64,000 bases of DNA. Source: Novibacillus thermophilus. Its GTDB lineage: Bacteria > Bacillota > Bacilli > Thermoactinomycetales > Novibacillaceae. Shown here one piece after another: positions 7,125 through 15,964 of this stretch. The stretch spans positions 2,294,001 through 2,358,000 of the forward strand of contig NZ_CP019699.1 of NCBI RefSeq assembly GCF_002005165.1, given 5' to 3'. The translations under genes and the position numbers were made by a program. The notes under the pieces were generated by a model, which made no database searches, was not told the origin of the DNA, and worked only from the letters and a program-made list of their open reading frames with translations. Numbering within the stretch: position 1 is the first letter of the stretch; every line of letters begins with the position of its first letter.

Positions 7125-8723
7125 ATGAGGAAGGCGTTCATACGTCCCAAAAAAGTAAAGGAAATGCGGAAACAAGAACAACTGCATAAACAGTCGGAAC
7201 GGAAATTGAAAGAGCGGACGGAGAACGTCAAAGTTTATCCAAACCTGCAAGACAATGTCACCTTTGTGGGCACAACACTGGGTGACAGCGGCGATCTCAT
7301 CACCCGCAAGTTTAAAATCCCGTACAACCCAACGCGCGAAGCGGCGATCATGTACTTCGACGGTATGGCGGACTCTGCCATCGTTGACGAATTCATCCTC
7401 CACTCCCTCACGGTGGAACCGGAAAAGGTTGACGAAAAGTACAAAATCGTTCAATGGCTGGAAGACCGCTTGTTGCACATCGGGGAGACGAAACGCAGTC
7501 GCAATATGGAGGACATGTTGGCTGCCCTTTTGTACGGTGACACGATCCTCTATGTCGACGGCTGCGAGGAAGGATTTATATTGGGGACGAAAGGCTGGAA
7601 ACACCGCGGCGTCGAAGAGCCGAACATTGAAGCGGTCGTGCGGGGTTCGCGGGAAGGTTTGACCGAAAACATACGCGTGAACTCGGCCCTCATTCGCCGG
7701 CGCCTGAAAGATCCCGATTTGCGCCTCATCAGCTATACGCTGGGAAAGCGTACGAAAACGAGTGTGGCCGTCCTGTACATCGAAGGCATTATGGATGAAA
7801 AAACGCTGGATGAAATCAAAAAGCGCATTGAAGGCATCAGTATCGACGGGGTGTTGGAAAGCGGGTATATCGAAGAATTTATTGAAGACAACACGTGGTC
7901 TCCTTTCCCGCAAGTTCAGGGAACTGAACGGCCAGACGCGTGTGTGGCGCACCTGTTAGAAGGGAAAGCCGTCATTCTCGTGGACGGCACCCCTTTTTCA
8001 CTCATTGTGCCGGCTGTCTTCTCCCAGTTTTACTGCAGCCCTGAAGACTACTATTCCCGTTTTCTCATTTCCTCCCTCGTTCGGGGCATACGCTTCATTT
8101 CATTTTTTATCGCGTTACTGTTGCCGGCGTTCTACATTGCGTTTGTTTCATTTCACACTGAGATGATCCCGTCTAAACTGTCCATCGCCATTGCCGCGGG
8201 GCGTTCGACGGTGCCGTTTCCGTCGGTGATCGAAGCGCTCCTCATGGAGATCAGTGTGGAGATTTTGCGGGAAGCGAGCATCCGCCTCCCGGGTCCGATC
8301 GGTCCGACCATTGGGATTGTCGGTGCCCTTGTCATCGGAGAATCGGCTGTAGCCGCAGGCATTGTCAGTCCCCTGATGGTCATAGTCGTCGCCCTGACGA
8401 CGATCGGGTCGTATGCCAATCCAAGTTATACGGCGGCGATTGCGATTCGCATTTTGCGCTTTCCGCTCATGATCGCCGCAGCTACAGTAGGACTGTACGG
8501 CGTGATGCTCGGATTGATCCTGATAGTGTTGCACCTGGTGAAATTGAAGTCATTTGGCGTGCCGTACTTGTCGCCCATAACCCCGTTTAAATTGCGCGAT
8601 GCGAAAGATTCTTTGCTTCGCATGCCGTGGAAGTGGATGAACGAGCGCCCGCAAACGTTCAGCCCGGGAGATAACAAGCGGGAAGGCCAAATCAAGCCCC
8701 AGAAGTCGGGGGGACCGTCATGA
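7125..8723 (+). CDS. Spore germinant receptor subunit A (GerA family)
   Basis: A 532-residue subunit of a germinant receptor in the spore inner membrane. A long hydrophilic N-terminal region (residues 1-300) with the family blocks DLITRKFKIPYN, YFDGMAD and INSALIRRRLKD-like NSALIRRRLKDPDL is followed by membrane segments between about 310 and 490, including LRLPGP-type RLPGPIGPTIGIVGALVIGESAV. It overlaps the B subunit by ATGA. Family length is 480-540, so it appears complete. Which nutrient is sensed cannot be read from sequence. Confidence 0.9.
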   Translation: MRKAFIRPKKVKEMRKQEQLHKQSERKLKERTENVKVYPNLQDNVTFVGTTLGDSGDLITRKFKIPYNPTREAAIMYFDGMADSAIVDEFILHSLTVEPEKVDEKYKIVQWLEDRLLHIGETKRSRNMEDMLAALLYGDTILYVDGCEEGFILGTKGWKHRGVEEPNIEAVVRGSREGLTENIRVNSALIRRRLKDPDLRLISYTLGKRTKTSVAVLYIEGIMDEKTLDEIKKRIEGISIDGVLESGYIEEFIEDNTWSPFPQVQGTERPDACVAHLLEGKAVILVDGTPFSLIVPAVFSQFYCSPEDYYSRFLISSLVRGIRFISFFIALLLPAFYIAFVSFHTEMIPSKLSIAIAAGRSTVPFPSVIEALLMEISVEILREASIRLPGPIGPTIGIVGALVIGESAVAAGIVSPLMVIVVALTTIGSYANPSYTAAIAIRILRFPLMIAAATVGLYGVMLGLILIVLHLVKLKSFGVPYLSPITPFKLRDAKDSLLRMPWKWMNERPQTFSPGDNKREGQIKPQKSGGPS

Positions 8724-9910
8724 GCAAAGCGAATGCGTCCACATCCGATCGGCAGCAGCAAACGACCCAGACGGCAGCCAGTGAACAAGTTTTTACTTTT
8801 TGGCAAGCGGCGGCCATTGTACCGAGCACGCTACTCGGCGCCGGGGTGTTGACACTCCCCCGGGAACTCGCTCTGGCGACAGACAGCAACAGTTTTTTGC
8901 CCATGCTGGTGAGCGGGGCGTTTTTCCTGTTTGTGGTGTGGATGATCACCAAACTCGGACAGCGGTTTTCAGGGTTGACGATCGTCGGTTATACGCAAAA
9001 ATTGCTCACGTTTGCCGGCAACCAGCGGATCGGCCGCGTGTTGGCATTTCCGGTCCTGGCCGTTGTCGGCATCTGGTGGCTGTTGTCCGTCGCCGCCGCT
9101 CTCAGGATTTTCGGAGAGGCCCAGCGGTCCGTCGTGTTCCCGGACACCCCCTTGTGGTTCATAGTGGGAACGATGCTGTTTGTCAGCGCCCTCGTGGCGG
9201 CCAACCGGGCGGAAGTGATCGCCCGGCTCAATGAATTTTTACTTCCGATTATCGTCATTCCCCTCGTCCTGATCGTCATCTTAGCCCTCGACAATGCGGA
9301 GTGGACCAATTTGTTACCGCTTGTGAATATGAGTTGGGGTGAATTTTGGCGCGGAGTCCTGCAAAGTTTCTTTGCCTATCAGGGCGTTTCGGTTATCGCC
9401 GTCTTTATGGCGTCCTACCAGCAGCCGGAAAAAGCGGTACGGTCCCATTTTACCGGGATCGGGATTATGATCGTCGTTTACATCATGGTCACGATGACGA
9501 CCATGGCCGCTTTTCCGCACAAGGAATTGGAACGGCTCATGTGGCCGACGTTGGAACTCGTCAAGTTGACCCAAATTCCCGGACTGATTTTCGAACGGCT
9601 GGAGTCGGGATTTTTGGCCATCTGGGTTGTAGCCGTCTTTACAACGTTAGCCAATCTGTTAACGGCAGCAGTCCACTTATTCAGTGAGTACTCCGGTATC
9701 AAACAGGAACAGCGCGTCTGGATCATGTTGCCCCTTGCCTTGCTGGTCTTTGTCGTGGCCTTGTGGCCACAAGACGTCTATCAGACGTTTGAGTTTGCAA
9801 AGAAAGTGCAAATGGCTGGATTTGTGATGGCGATCGCGATTCCCCCGCCGCTGTTAATACTCGCTTGGTTGAGGAGGATGGGCCGTGACCGTGAGAAGGA
9901 GAGTCGTTAA
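8720..9910 (+). CDS. Spore germinant receptor subunit B (GerB family, APC-type transporter fold)
   Basis: A 396-residue membrane protein with about ten transmembrane segments, a member of the amino acid/polyamine/cation transporter superfamily used as germinant-binding subunit in GerA-type receptors. It starts with a polar, Ser/Gln-rich leader of about 25 residues, then FTFWQAAAIVPSTLLGAGVLTLPRE, the typical first helix. The start overlaps the stop of subunit A, and its own last 26 bases overlap the start of subunit C, so the three subunits are translationally linked. Confidence 0.9.
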   Translation: MSKANASTSDRQQQTTQTAASEQVFTFWQAAAIVPSTLLGAGVLTLPRELALATDSNSFLPMLVSGAFFLFVVWMITKLGQRFSGLTIVGYTQKLLTFAGNQRIGRVLAFPVLAVVGIWWLLSVAAALRIFGEAQRSVVFPDTPLWFIVGTMLFVSALVAANRAEVIARLNEFLLPIIVIPLVLIVILALDNAEWTNLLPLVNMSWGEFWRGVLQSFFAYQGVSVIAVFMASYQQPEKAVRSHFTGIGIMIVVYIMVTMTTMAAFPHKELERLMWPTLELVKLTQIPGLIFERLESGFLAIWVVAVFTTLANLLTAAVHLFSEYSGIKQEQRVWIMLPLALLVFVVALWPQDVYQTFEFAKKVQMAGFVMAIAIPPPLLILAWLRRMGRDREKESR

Positions 9911-11012
9911 AGGGCTGCTGGTCGTGTGCTGCATCTTGATTTTGAGCGGATGCTGGGACCGCCGGGAGATAGAGGAGCGCACGTCTGTCGTGGCCCTTGC
10001 AGTGGACAAACACGAGCAAGGGATTCAAGTGACCATTCAAGTGCCGATTCCCATCAAAATCGTCGGTTCAGGTGGCGGCGGCGGTGGCGATGGCGGACAG
10101 GGGGCCGTGCAGCTGTTCACATCCAGCGGGCAAGATTTAACCGACGCGTTTAAAAATGTGCAAAAGCAGCTCAACAATGAGCTGGATCTCGGGCAAATGC
10201 AATTGGTCGTGATCAGTGAGGCGTTGGCCCGAGACGGCCTGGAAGACATCACCGACGCTCTGCAACGGATGCACCAAGTGCGCCGCCGTCTTTGGCCGGT
10301 CGTCGTGGAAGGGAAGGCGGAAAAGGCATTGGTCGTAGGACCCCAGTTAGAGCAGATTCCTGCCTTTTACTTAATCGATATGCTCCAAAACGATGTGAAA
10401 CAGAAGCGCTTGTTTGACTTCAACCTGGGAGCTTTCCTCTCCAATCTGATGGACGAAGCGGAGAATCCAATACTCAACCTGTATCGCGTGACCGATCAGA
10501 CGATTGACTGGAACGGATTAGCGTTGTTCCGGGGTGATCGCATGGTAGGGCAATTGGGTGAAGCCGAGAGCTGGACACTCGTCCAAATTCGAGACGGAAG
10601 GCCAGGTTTCCGAGAGAGCTTTCCTTGCCCTGACGGGGAAAAGGAGGAGTTGACGTTTGAACCGAGGCATGCCAAGCGGACGGTCGCATTTAGTGAACAA
10701 CCGTTTAAATTACGCGTTCACATTCACATGGAAGGCGTCATCGTCGAAGAGACGTGTGGCACCGATTTGTCGAAGGAGAAAAACAGAGAAGCGGTGGAAC
10801 GCGAATTAAAACAAGTGTTCGAACGGCGGGCGGACCGTACGATCCGCAACATCCAACAATCTAACACGGACGTGACAAAACTCGGCACGCACATCCGGGC
10901 GTATCACCCGGCTGTCTGGCATCACATCGACTGGCAGGAAAAGTTCCCGACGACGGACGTTGACGTGACGTACACTGTCCGTATCACCGGGACCGGTGCG
11001 AAATTTCGATGA
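9885..11012 (+). CDS. Spore germinant receptor lipoprotein subunit C (Ger(x)C family)
   Basis: A 375-residue lipoprotein anchored on the outer face of the spore inner membrane. The signal peptide ends in the lipobox LSGC with the lipidated Cys at residue 23, followed by WDRREIEERTSVVALAVDK, the invariant start of mature GerC proteins. A Gly-rich insert (SGGGGGGDGGQG) is at about residues 63-74. The C-terminal third carries the conserved PAVWHHIDWQEKFP-type motif. Start GTG 9885 lies inside the end of subunit B. It completes an A-B-C receptor operon. Confidence 0.9.
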   Translation: MTVRRRVVKGLLVVCCILILSGCWDRREIEERTSVVALAVDKHEQGIQVTIQVPIPIKIVGSGGGGGGDGGQGAVQLFTSSGQDLTDAFKNVQKQLNNELDLGQMQLVVISEALARDGLEDITDALQRMHQVRRRLWPVVVEGKAEKALVVGPQLEQIPAFYLIDMLQNDVKQKRLFDFNLGAFLSNLMDEAENPILNLYRVTDQTIDWNGLALFRGDRMVGQLGEAESWTLVQIRDGRPGFRESFPCPDGEKEELTFEPRHAKRTVAFSEQPFKLRVHIHMEGVIVEETCGTDLSKEKNREAVERELKQVFERRADRTIRNIQQSNTDVTKLGTHIRAYHPAVWHHIDWQEKFPTTDVDVTYTVRITGTGAKFR

Positions 11013-11174
11013 CAAGTAATTTAACCGAATCGAATTGAGGGAAATGACACGTTGACTCATGTGAAAGGGTTTCGCGAACAAAATTTAGGTGTTTAGTCTC
11101 CTTTTTTTTCCTTTAGTCAATGTGTTATAATTTGTCGAAAGAGTGACAGGCCCAATGGGGAAGGAGTGGAGGAG

Positions 11175-11417
11175 ATGGTTGAGCCGTCAGAAGCTGAATT
11201 GTTGCAAGAGTACAGCGATTACTTGATAGATGAAAAAATTACGCTGAGGAAAGTGTCCTACTCGGACGGCGTACGCTACCAAGTGAAGTGGACGCGAAAA
11301 GTCGATCAAGCTTATCAAGTGGATTTTACGGAGTTTCAAACGGTAGACGATGCACGCAAGACGTTTTTGGATTACATACGAACATATGTTTTGAAGGACA
11401 ATCGACTTGAAACGTAA
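11175..11417 (+). CDS. Hypothetical 80-residue acidic protein
   Basis: A small soluble protein, rich in Glu, Asp, Lys and Tyr, with no signal or membrane segment (MVEPSEAELLQEYSDYLIDE... to ...YVLKDNRLET). I do not recognise the family. The start is ATG 11175 with AAGGAG 8 bases upstream; a GTG three codons earlier is too close to that site. A TATAAT element at 11126-11131 suggests its own sigma-A promoter although the -35 region is only a T-run. It converges on the DUF421 gene with 8 bases between stop codons, leaving no room for a separate terminator. Confidence 0.65.
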   Translation: MVEPSEAELLQEYSDYLIDEKITLRKVSYSDGVRYQVKWTRKVDQAYQVDFTEFQTVDDARKTFLDYIRTYVLKDNRLET

Positions 11418-11425
11418 CAAACCCA

Positions 11426-12240
11426 TCATTTGAACGGTCGCAAATAGTCGTCGGCAAATTCCGGCTCCTGTAAGGACCGGTCTTTTTTTAAACTTTGTTT
11501 GATTTGATTGCGTAAATTGTTCGCTTGCGGTTGGTGGGCACCTTGAGTTGGGTCGTTGTTCCAGTCGATGTGGATGTTGCCGTTTGCATCTAGCAGCGCG
11601 AGACTGACATTTGCGAGCAAATCTCTCGTAACGCCGCTTGCCGTCAGTTTCATCCACAACCACTCACGGTCAATTTTCAAGAGACGCAGGACGTTATCCT
11701 GGATCTCCCCGTCTTGGACGAGGATCGCCGGAATTCCCGCATACGGAGGGGTCAAATTCAGGTCGGATGGCCGCACTGCCCGATGACCAGGTTTTGGGAT
11801 CACGCTGATCTGCCCCATTTCTTCGAGGAAAGCGAACTCGATGTCTTTCGGGTTGACATACCCTTTCACCCTCAACTCGCTGAGTAATTGGGGATCGTCA
11901 TACGCGCTTTTTTCAAATTTTTTTCATTCATGTTGCCGTGGCGGATCAGTTCTAACGTGTCACCGACCACATACTTGCGGGTGGCGTTGTTATAGGAGAG
12001 AAAGTCCAGCATTAAGTGTGCCCCGACGAGAACTGTGGCAAGGAACAGACTGGGGAGCAGGCCTTCGTTGGAAATCGGTTCAGTCAAGGCGTTTCCCAAA
12101 AGGACGACAATGGCCAAATCGAACGTCGACAGTTCGGAAACAGCGCGCCGGCCCATGATGCGCAAAGACAACCAAAACGTCACAAAAATGACTAATGGCG
12201 TAATCATGTGTTCGTACAGTTCTGTGATCATCTTCAACAT
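11426..12240 (-). pseudogene. DUF421 membrane protein, split by a one-base frameshift
   Basis: A DUF421 (YetF/YrbG-like) protein. The first 122 codons from ATG 12240 encode three membrane helices, LRIMGRRAVSELSTFDLAIVVLLGN and the start of the cytoplasmic domain (DTLELIRHGNMNEKNLKKARMTI). The frame then shifts, and 11426-11875 carries the rest (ELRVKGYVNPKDIEFAFLEE...). Adding one C to the CCCC run (plus-strand G 11890-11893) gives RMTIPQLLSELRVKGY, the expected family sequence. It is therefore probably an intact gene of about 271 residues with a consensus error. Members of this family may influence germination or membrane function in spores; role here unknown. Confidence 0.75.
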
Positions 12241-12285
12241 GGTTTAACCGCCTTCCTTATGTCACCACTCGCCGTTTTCTTGTTC

Positions 12286-12426
12286 CTAAGAGAACCGTAC
12301 ATTGGGCAGATCTTCACTTCTCTTCCTCGCCAACGCTAGGTACACCTTTTTAACAGGTTTTTCCGTCTCCAGGGCGAATTGCTCCAATTGTACGCCGCCA
12401 TTTTCGTTTCGGTTAACGTTTCCCAT
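12286..12426 (-). CDS. Possible 46-residue protein upstream of the DUF421 gene
   Basis: An open frame from ATG 12426 to TAG 12286 encodes a charged, soluble peptide (MGNVNRNENGGVQLEQFALE... ending RSEDLPNVRFS). It lies 45 bases upstream of the DUF421 start on the same strand. Composition looks protein-like, but no convincing ribosome-binding site precedes the ATG, so it is a weak call. Otherwise the region 12241-12536 holds only the promoter areas of the divergent DUF421 and spoVAC genes. Confidence 0.3.
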   Translation of the reverse strand: MGNVNRNENGGVQLEQFALETEKPVKKVYLALARKRSEDLPNVRFS

Positions 12427-12536
12427 TATGTGGCTAGACGATCATGCGGAGAAAATGCCTCCCTGTTTGACTGTATTTATAAAATCTGGAAAGACCGTTT
12501 AAAATATACATGTCGAGCAGCGTGAGGAGGAGGAAG

Positions 12537-13008
12537 ATGACGCAGAAGGCGGAAGCCCAACAAGCTTCAGAGCAAGTGCAGCGCCAGTATTACCATAACG
12601 TTGTGAATCACTATACGCCGAAGATTCCCCTTGTCCGAAACTGTGTCCGGGCTTTTCTCGTGGGGGCACGGTATGTGTCATCGGACAGTGGGTACAGAGT
12701 TTCTTCGTCCACTACTTCAGTTTCAGTCCGGACGAAGCAGGGGAACCGACGGTGGCCACGTTGATCGCGTTCGCCTCCTGGCTGACCGGTTTAGGCGTGT
12801 ACGATACACTGGCGCAGTGGGCAGGTGCCGGGGCAACGGTTCCGGTTACCGGGTTTGCCAATGCCATCGCGTCAGCGGCCATGGAACACAGGAAAGAGGG
12901 ATGGGTGCTCGGTGTGGGGGACATTTGTTTAAAGTGGCGGGACCGGTCATCGTGATCGGAGTTGTGGCGGCGTTCTTGATCGGATTGGTCCGGGTGATTG
13001 TCACCTGA
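12537..13008 (+). pseudogene. spoVAC: SpoVAC, stage V sporulation protein AC, with two one-base frameshifts
   Basis: SpoVAC is a membrane protein of the SpoVA channel that moves dipicolinic acid into the forespore. The protein is spread over three frames: residues from ATG 12537 (NHYTPKIPLVRNCVRAFLVG), then FSPDEAGEPTVATLIAFASW, then GGHLFKVAGPVIVIGVVAAF to 13008. Adding one G at the run 12662-12666 and one at 12916-12920 restores a continuous 157-residue SpoVAC of normal length. Both defects are G-run shortenings, so sequence error is the likelier explanation. The start has GAGGAGGAGGAAG just upstream. SpoVAD follows after 66 bases. Confidence 0.85.
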
Positions 13009-13074
13009 CATTTTCACCAGGTGTCGGTGCCGTAAAGTGGCACGAGCGTCTATTCTGAACAGGAGAGGGTAGCT

Positions 13075-14085
13075 GTGTCGTTAAAGAAAATCGGGCAGCA
13101 GACGTGGGCGCTAGGGTCGGAAGTGCGCGTTCTCTCCAGCGCGGCTGTCGTCGGACCGAAAGAGGGGAAGGGGCTGTTAAAAGACGATTACGATGTCGTC
13201 TACCCTGACTTGTACGCCGGACAGGATACGTGGGAGCGCGCTGAGCGGAAGATGATGGAGGACGCCGTCGATTTCGCGATCCACAAAAGTGGCGTCGACC
13301 GACGGGATATCGAGTTATACATCGCAGGAGATTTACTTAATCAAAATATTACCGCTTCCTTTTCCGCCCGCACTAACCAATTGCCGTTTATAGGTGTGTT
13401 CGGGGCGTGTTCCACGTCGATGCAGAGTGTGACTCTGGCGGCTGCCCTCATTGACGGCGGGTTTATCGATCGAGCCCTTGTAGCCGTGAGCAGTCACAAC
13501 GCCACAGCTGAAAAACAGTTTCGCTATCCGACGGAATACGGGAGTCAAAGGCCGGCGACGTCCGGTTGGACGACGACCGGTGCCGGTGCCGCCGTATTGG
13601 GCGAAGGAAAGATCGGGCCTCGCGTCACTTACTGTACCGTTGGCAAAGTCGTGGATTGGGGGATTCAAAATCCGGATGATTTGGGGAGCGCCATGGCGCC
13701 GGCCGCTGTGGATACGATCGTGACGCACTTTTCGGACACGGGGAGGACTCCAGACGATTACGACCTCGTCGTTACGGGCGACTTGCGCGTGTCGGGTTTC
13801 AATATTGCGAAAGGTCTGCTGCGACAAAAAAAGATCGCGGTAGACGAACGCTTTCAAGATTGTGGATTGATGATCTACAGCCCGGAGCAGAAAGATTACG
13901 GCGGTGGAAGCGGATGTGCCAGCAGTGCCGTCGTCACGTTCGGGCACTTGTTTCGCCAGATGGCGCGGGGCAAGTACCGCCGCATCCTGGTAGTGGCGAC
14001 GGGAGCTTTGTACAACGCGGTCACGTGGCGGCAAGGGGAGTCGATCCCGTGTATTGCCCATGCTGTTTCGTTCGAAATGGGGTAA
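13075..14085 (+). CDS. spoVAD: SpoVAD, stage V sporulation protein AD (dipicolinic acid binding)
   Basis: A 336-residue thiolase-fold protein of the spore inner membrane that binds dipicolinic acid. Start GTG 13075 behind AGGAGAGGG. The sequence is full length, with VFGACSTSMQSVTLAAALIDGG in the thiolase-like nucleophile-elbow region and the terminal GESIPCIAHAVSFEMG. spoVAC is upstream, but no spoVAE follows: the next element is a T-box leader. This is a reduced C-D set rather than the full operon, so a second spoVA locus elsewhere is likely. Confidence 0.92.
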   Translation: MSLKKIGQQTWALGSEVRVLSSAAVVGPKEGKGLLKDDYDVVYPDLYAGQDTWERAERKMMEDAVDFAIHKSGVDRRDIELYIAGDLLNQNITASFSARTNQLPFIGVFGACSTSMQSVTLAAALIDGGFIDRALVAVSSHNATAEKQFRYPTEYGSQRPATSGWTTTGAGAAVLGEGKIGPRVTYCTVGKVVDWGIQNPDDLGSAMAPAAVDTIVTHFSDTGRTPDDYDLVVTGDLRVSGFNIAKGLLRQKKIAVDERFQDCGLMIYSPEQKDYGGGSGCASSAVVTFGHLFRQMARGKYRRILVVATGALYNAVTWRQGESIPCIAHAVSFEMG

Positions 14086-14124
14086 GCCTTAAATTAAAGA
14101 TCCTCGGCCGTGAGAAATTGGTGG

Positions 14125-14153
14125 TTGACACGTCTCAAGAATCGTAGTATAGT
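14125..14153 (+). promoter_or_regulatory. Sigma-A promoter of the T-box/DAHP synthase unit
   Basis: TTGACA (14125-14130), 17-base spacer, TATAGT (14148-14153). Confidence 0.8.
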
Positions 14154-14164
14154 AACGTTCAACA

Positions 14165-14406
14165 TCACATATATGCTTAAACGCGTTGAAGGACTAAAGT
14201 AGAGCAGAATTCCCCCAATGGAGAGAGCCGGTGGCTGGTGCGAACCGGTTTGGGCTTCTGTTCGAATTACACTCTGGAGCAGTGGGTTGTCCACCGGCTG
14301 GCCCCGCCGTTAAAGGGGAGAGTGGATTCGGCCTGTCAGCCGGATCAACAAGGGTGGTACCGCGGGTTCAACTCCTCGTCCCTTCGTCGGATGAGGAGTT
14401 TTTTAG
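14165..14406 (+). ncRNA. T-box riboswitch, probably tyrosine-specific
   Basis: The leader between the promoter and the DAHP synthase gene holds the T-box AGGGTGGTACCGCG at 14351-14364, immediately followed by a terminator (AACTCCTC / GAGGAGTT at 14370-14400 and a T-run). Stem I shows the AGAGAGCCGG...GAACCGG distal part and the ...GAATTACACTCTGGAG segment, where the codon before ACTCTGGAG is TAC (14268-14270). In known T-boxes the specifier codon sits at this place, so uncharged tRNA-Tyr is the likely effector. This leader fills the gene-free stretch 14086-14437. Confidence 0.88.
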
Positions 14407-14437
14407 TTTCCAGCTTAAAGAAAGGAGTAGACGTTCG

Positions 14438-15463
14438 ATGGTGATCGTGTTAGAACCGGATGCGCGGGAAGAAGACATTCAAAACATCGTCCGGGTAGTT
14501 GAGGAGAAGGGCATCAAAGTCCATCTGTCCAGAGGCGTGGACAAAACGTTAATCGGGCTTATCGGAGATAAGCGCTTGATGGCCGAGTTGCCCCTTGAGT
14601 CGTACCCGGGCGTGGCGAGAGTCGTCTCCATCAGCGAACCTTACAAACTGGCAAGCCGCCATTTTCACCCTGAAAGTACGAAAATCCGTGTAGGCGATGT
14701 CATGATCGGCGGCGATACGCCCGTGATGATGGCCGGGCCGTGCTCTGTTGAAAGCCGGGAGCAGCTTCTCACCACAGCTCACGCCGTGAAGAAAGCAGGT
14801 GGTCACCTTTTGCGTGGCGGTGCGTTTAAACCCCGTTCGTCGCCGTACTCCTTTCAGGGCTTAGGCGAAGAAGGGCTGAAACTGTTAGCCGAAGCGCGGG
14901 AAGAGACGGGGTTGCCGGTCGTGTCCGAAGTGATGGACCCGGAAAATCTTCCTCTCGTGGCCGAGTACGTCGACATTTTGCAGATCGGGGCCCGCAACAT
15001 GCAAAACTTTCACTTGTTGAAACAGGTGGGCTGCCTCGACAAACCTGTGTTGTTAAAGCGGGGGTTGTCGGCGACGATAGAGGAGTGGCTCATGTCAGCA
15101 GAGTACATTTTAAACGAGGGGAATCCGAATGTCATTCTGTGCGAGCGAGGCATCCGCACGTTTGAGACGTACACGCGCAACACTCTCGATCTGAGCGCCG
15201 TACCGGTCGTGAAACATCTCAGCCACTTGCCTGTCATCGTCGATCCGAGTCACGGCGTTGGAAAGCGGCGCTACGTCGCGCCTTTGGCAAAAGCGGGAAT
15301 CGTCGTGGGTGCAGACGGATTGATCGTCGAAGTACACCCCCGCCCGGAAAAAGCCTTATCCGACGGGCAACAGTCGCTCTCACTTCCGGAATTCTCGGAT
15401 CTGATGCTTGGGCTCCGCCGCTTACAGCGCGCCCTGTCCCGGGAAGATACGATTTCGGTTTAA
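14438..15463 (+). CDS. aroF: 3-deoxy-7-phosphoheptulonate (DAHP) synthase
   Basis: A 341-residue enzyme for the first step of aromatic amino acid synthesis (phosphoenolpyruvate plus erythrose 4-phosphate). Residues 1-70 form the ferredoxin-like regulatory domain of the type I-beta class ([24 protein letters not shown]); the barrel follows, with [40 protein letters not shown] and [10 protein letters not shown]. Start ATG 14438 follows AAAGGAG. There is no fused chorismate mutase. Expression should depend on read-through of the T-box terminator when charged tRNA-Tyr is scarce. Confidence 0.93.
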   Translation: MVIVLEPDAREEDIQNIVRVVEEKGIKVHLSRGVDKTLIGLIGDKRLMAELPLESYPGVARVVSISEPYKLASRHFHPESTKIRVGDVMIGGDTPVMMAGPCSVESREQLLTTAHAVKKAGGHLLRGGAFKPRSSPYSFQGLGEEGLKLLAEAREETGLPVVSEVMDPENLPLVAEYVDILQIGARNMQNFHLLKQVGCLDKPVLLKRGLSATIEEWLMSAEYILNEGNPNVILCERGIRTFETYTRNTLDLSAVPVVKHLSHLPVIVDPSHGVGKRRYVAPLAKAGIVVGADGLIVEVHPRPEKALSDGQQSLSLPEFSDLMLGLRRLQRALSREDTISV

Positions 15464-15555
15464 GGCGCGGTCTTCGGGTACTGCTGCCCAGGCAGACGGC
15501 ACGGCTCTTGCATACGGTATAAGTGTTGAGACTACTTTGGAACGGAGGGATTCCG

Positions 15556-15885
15556 ATGGGGGAAAAGCCAAGCATGCCGAAGGAGTCGAGCCGTCATGAA
15601 TCGAAAAAGCCGTTTAAAATGCCGCCTATGCCCCACATGCCGATGAAAGACATGTATAAGCACATAATGCCGACGATGCCGCACCGGCATGTCAAGGAAC
15701 CGTACATGTACCAGCATTTGTTGGAATTAAAGGGGAGACGGGTGGAAGTGGCGACCCAGTGCAAAACGGTTAAAGGCAAACTGAAAGCCGTATTTCCGGA
15801 CCACGTCTTAGTGGAAATGGACCGCCGTGAGTACCACATCCGCCTCAAAACGATCTGCTTCGTTTCCCCGCTCTTGGACCCGTAG
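15556..15885 (+). CDS. DUF2642 (LSm-like) spore-coat-type protein
   Basis: A 109-residue protein. The N-terminal half is low-complexity, rich in Met, Pro, His and Lys (KMPPMPHMPMKDMYKHIMP). The C-terminal half matches the DUF2642 domain found in B. subtilis YuzF and in the N-terminal part of CotB: YQHLLELKGRRVEVATQCKTV, then VLVEMDRREYHIRLKTICFVSPL. This domain has a small beta-barrel and is associated with spore coat proteins. Start ATG 15556 behind GGAGGG; a longer frame to 15523 has no ribosome-binding site. It is followed by its own hairpin. Confidence 0.7.
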   Translation: MGEKPSMPKESSRHESKKPFKMPPMPHMPMKDMYKHIMPTMPHRHVKEPYMYQHLLELKGRRVEVATQCKTVKGKLKAVFPDHVLVEMDRREYHIRLKTICFVSPLLDP

Positions 15886-15897
15886 ACGGTTGCAGCG

Positions 15898-15931
15898 AAT
15901 GGCACCAGACGTGACATCGTCCGGTGCCATT
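15898..15931 (+). terminator. Hairpin between converging DUF2642 and CorC-type genes
   Basis: AATGGCACC / GGTGCCATT, a 9-bp stem followed by GTTTGT; may serve the plus-strand gene and the converging minus-strand gene. Confidence 0.6.
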
Positions 15932-15964
15932 GTTTGTCTCGCCAGTTTGAAACGTGACGAGACC

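Noticed and set aside
12302-12502. Plus-strand open frame before spoVAC
   Set aside because: No ribosome-binding site, no resemblance to a family, and it overlaps a more protein-like minus-strand frame.
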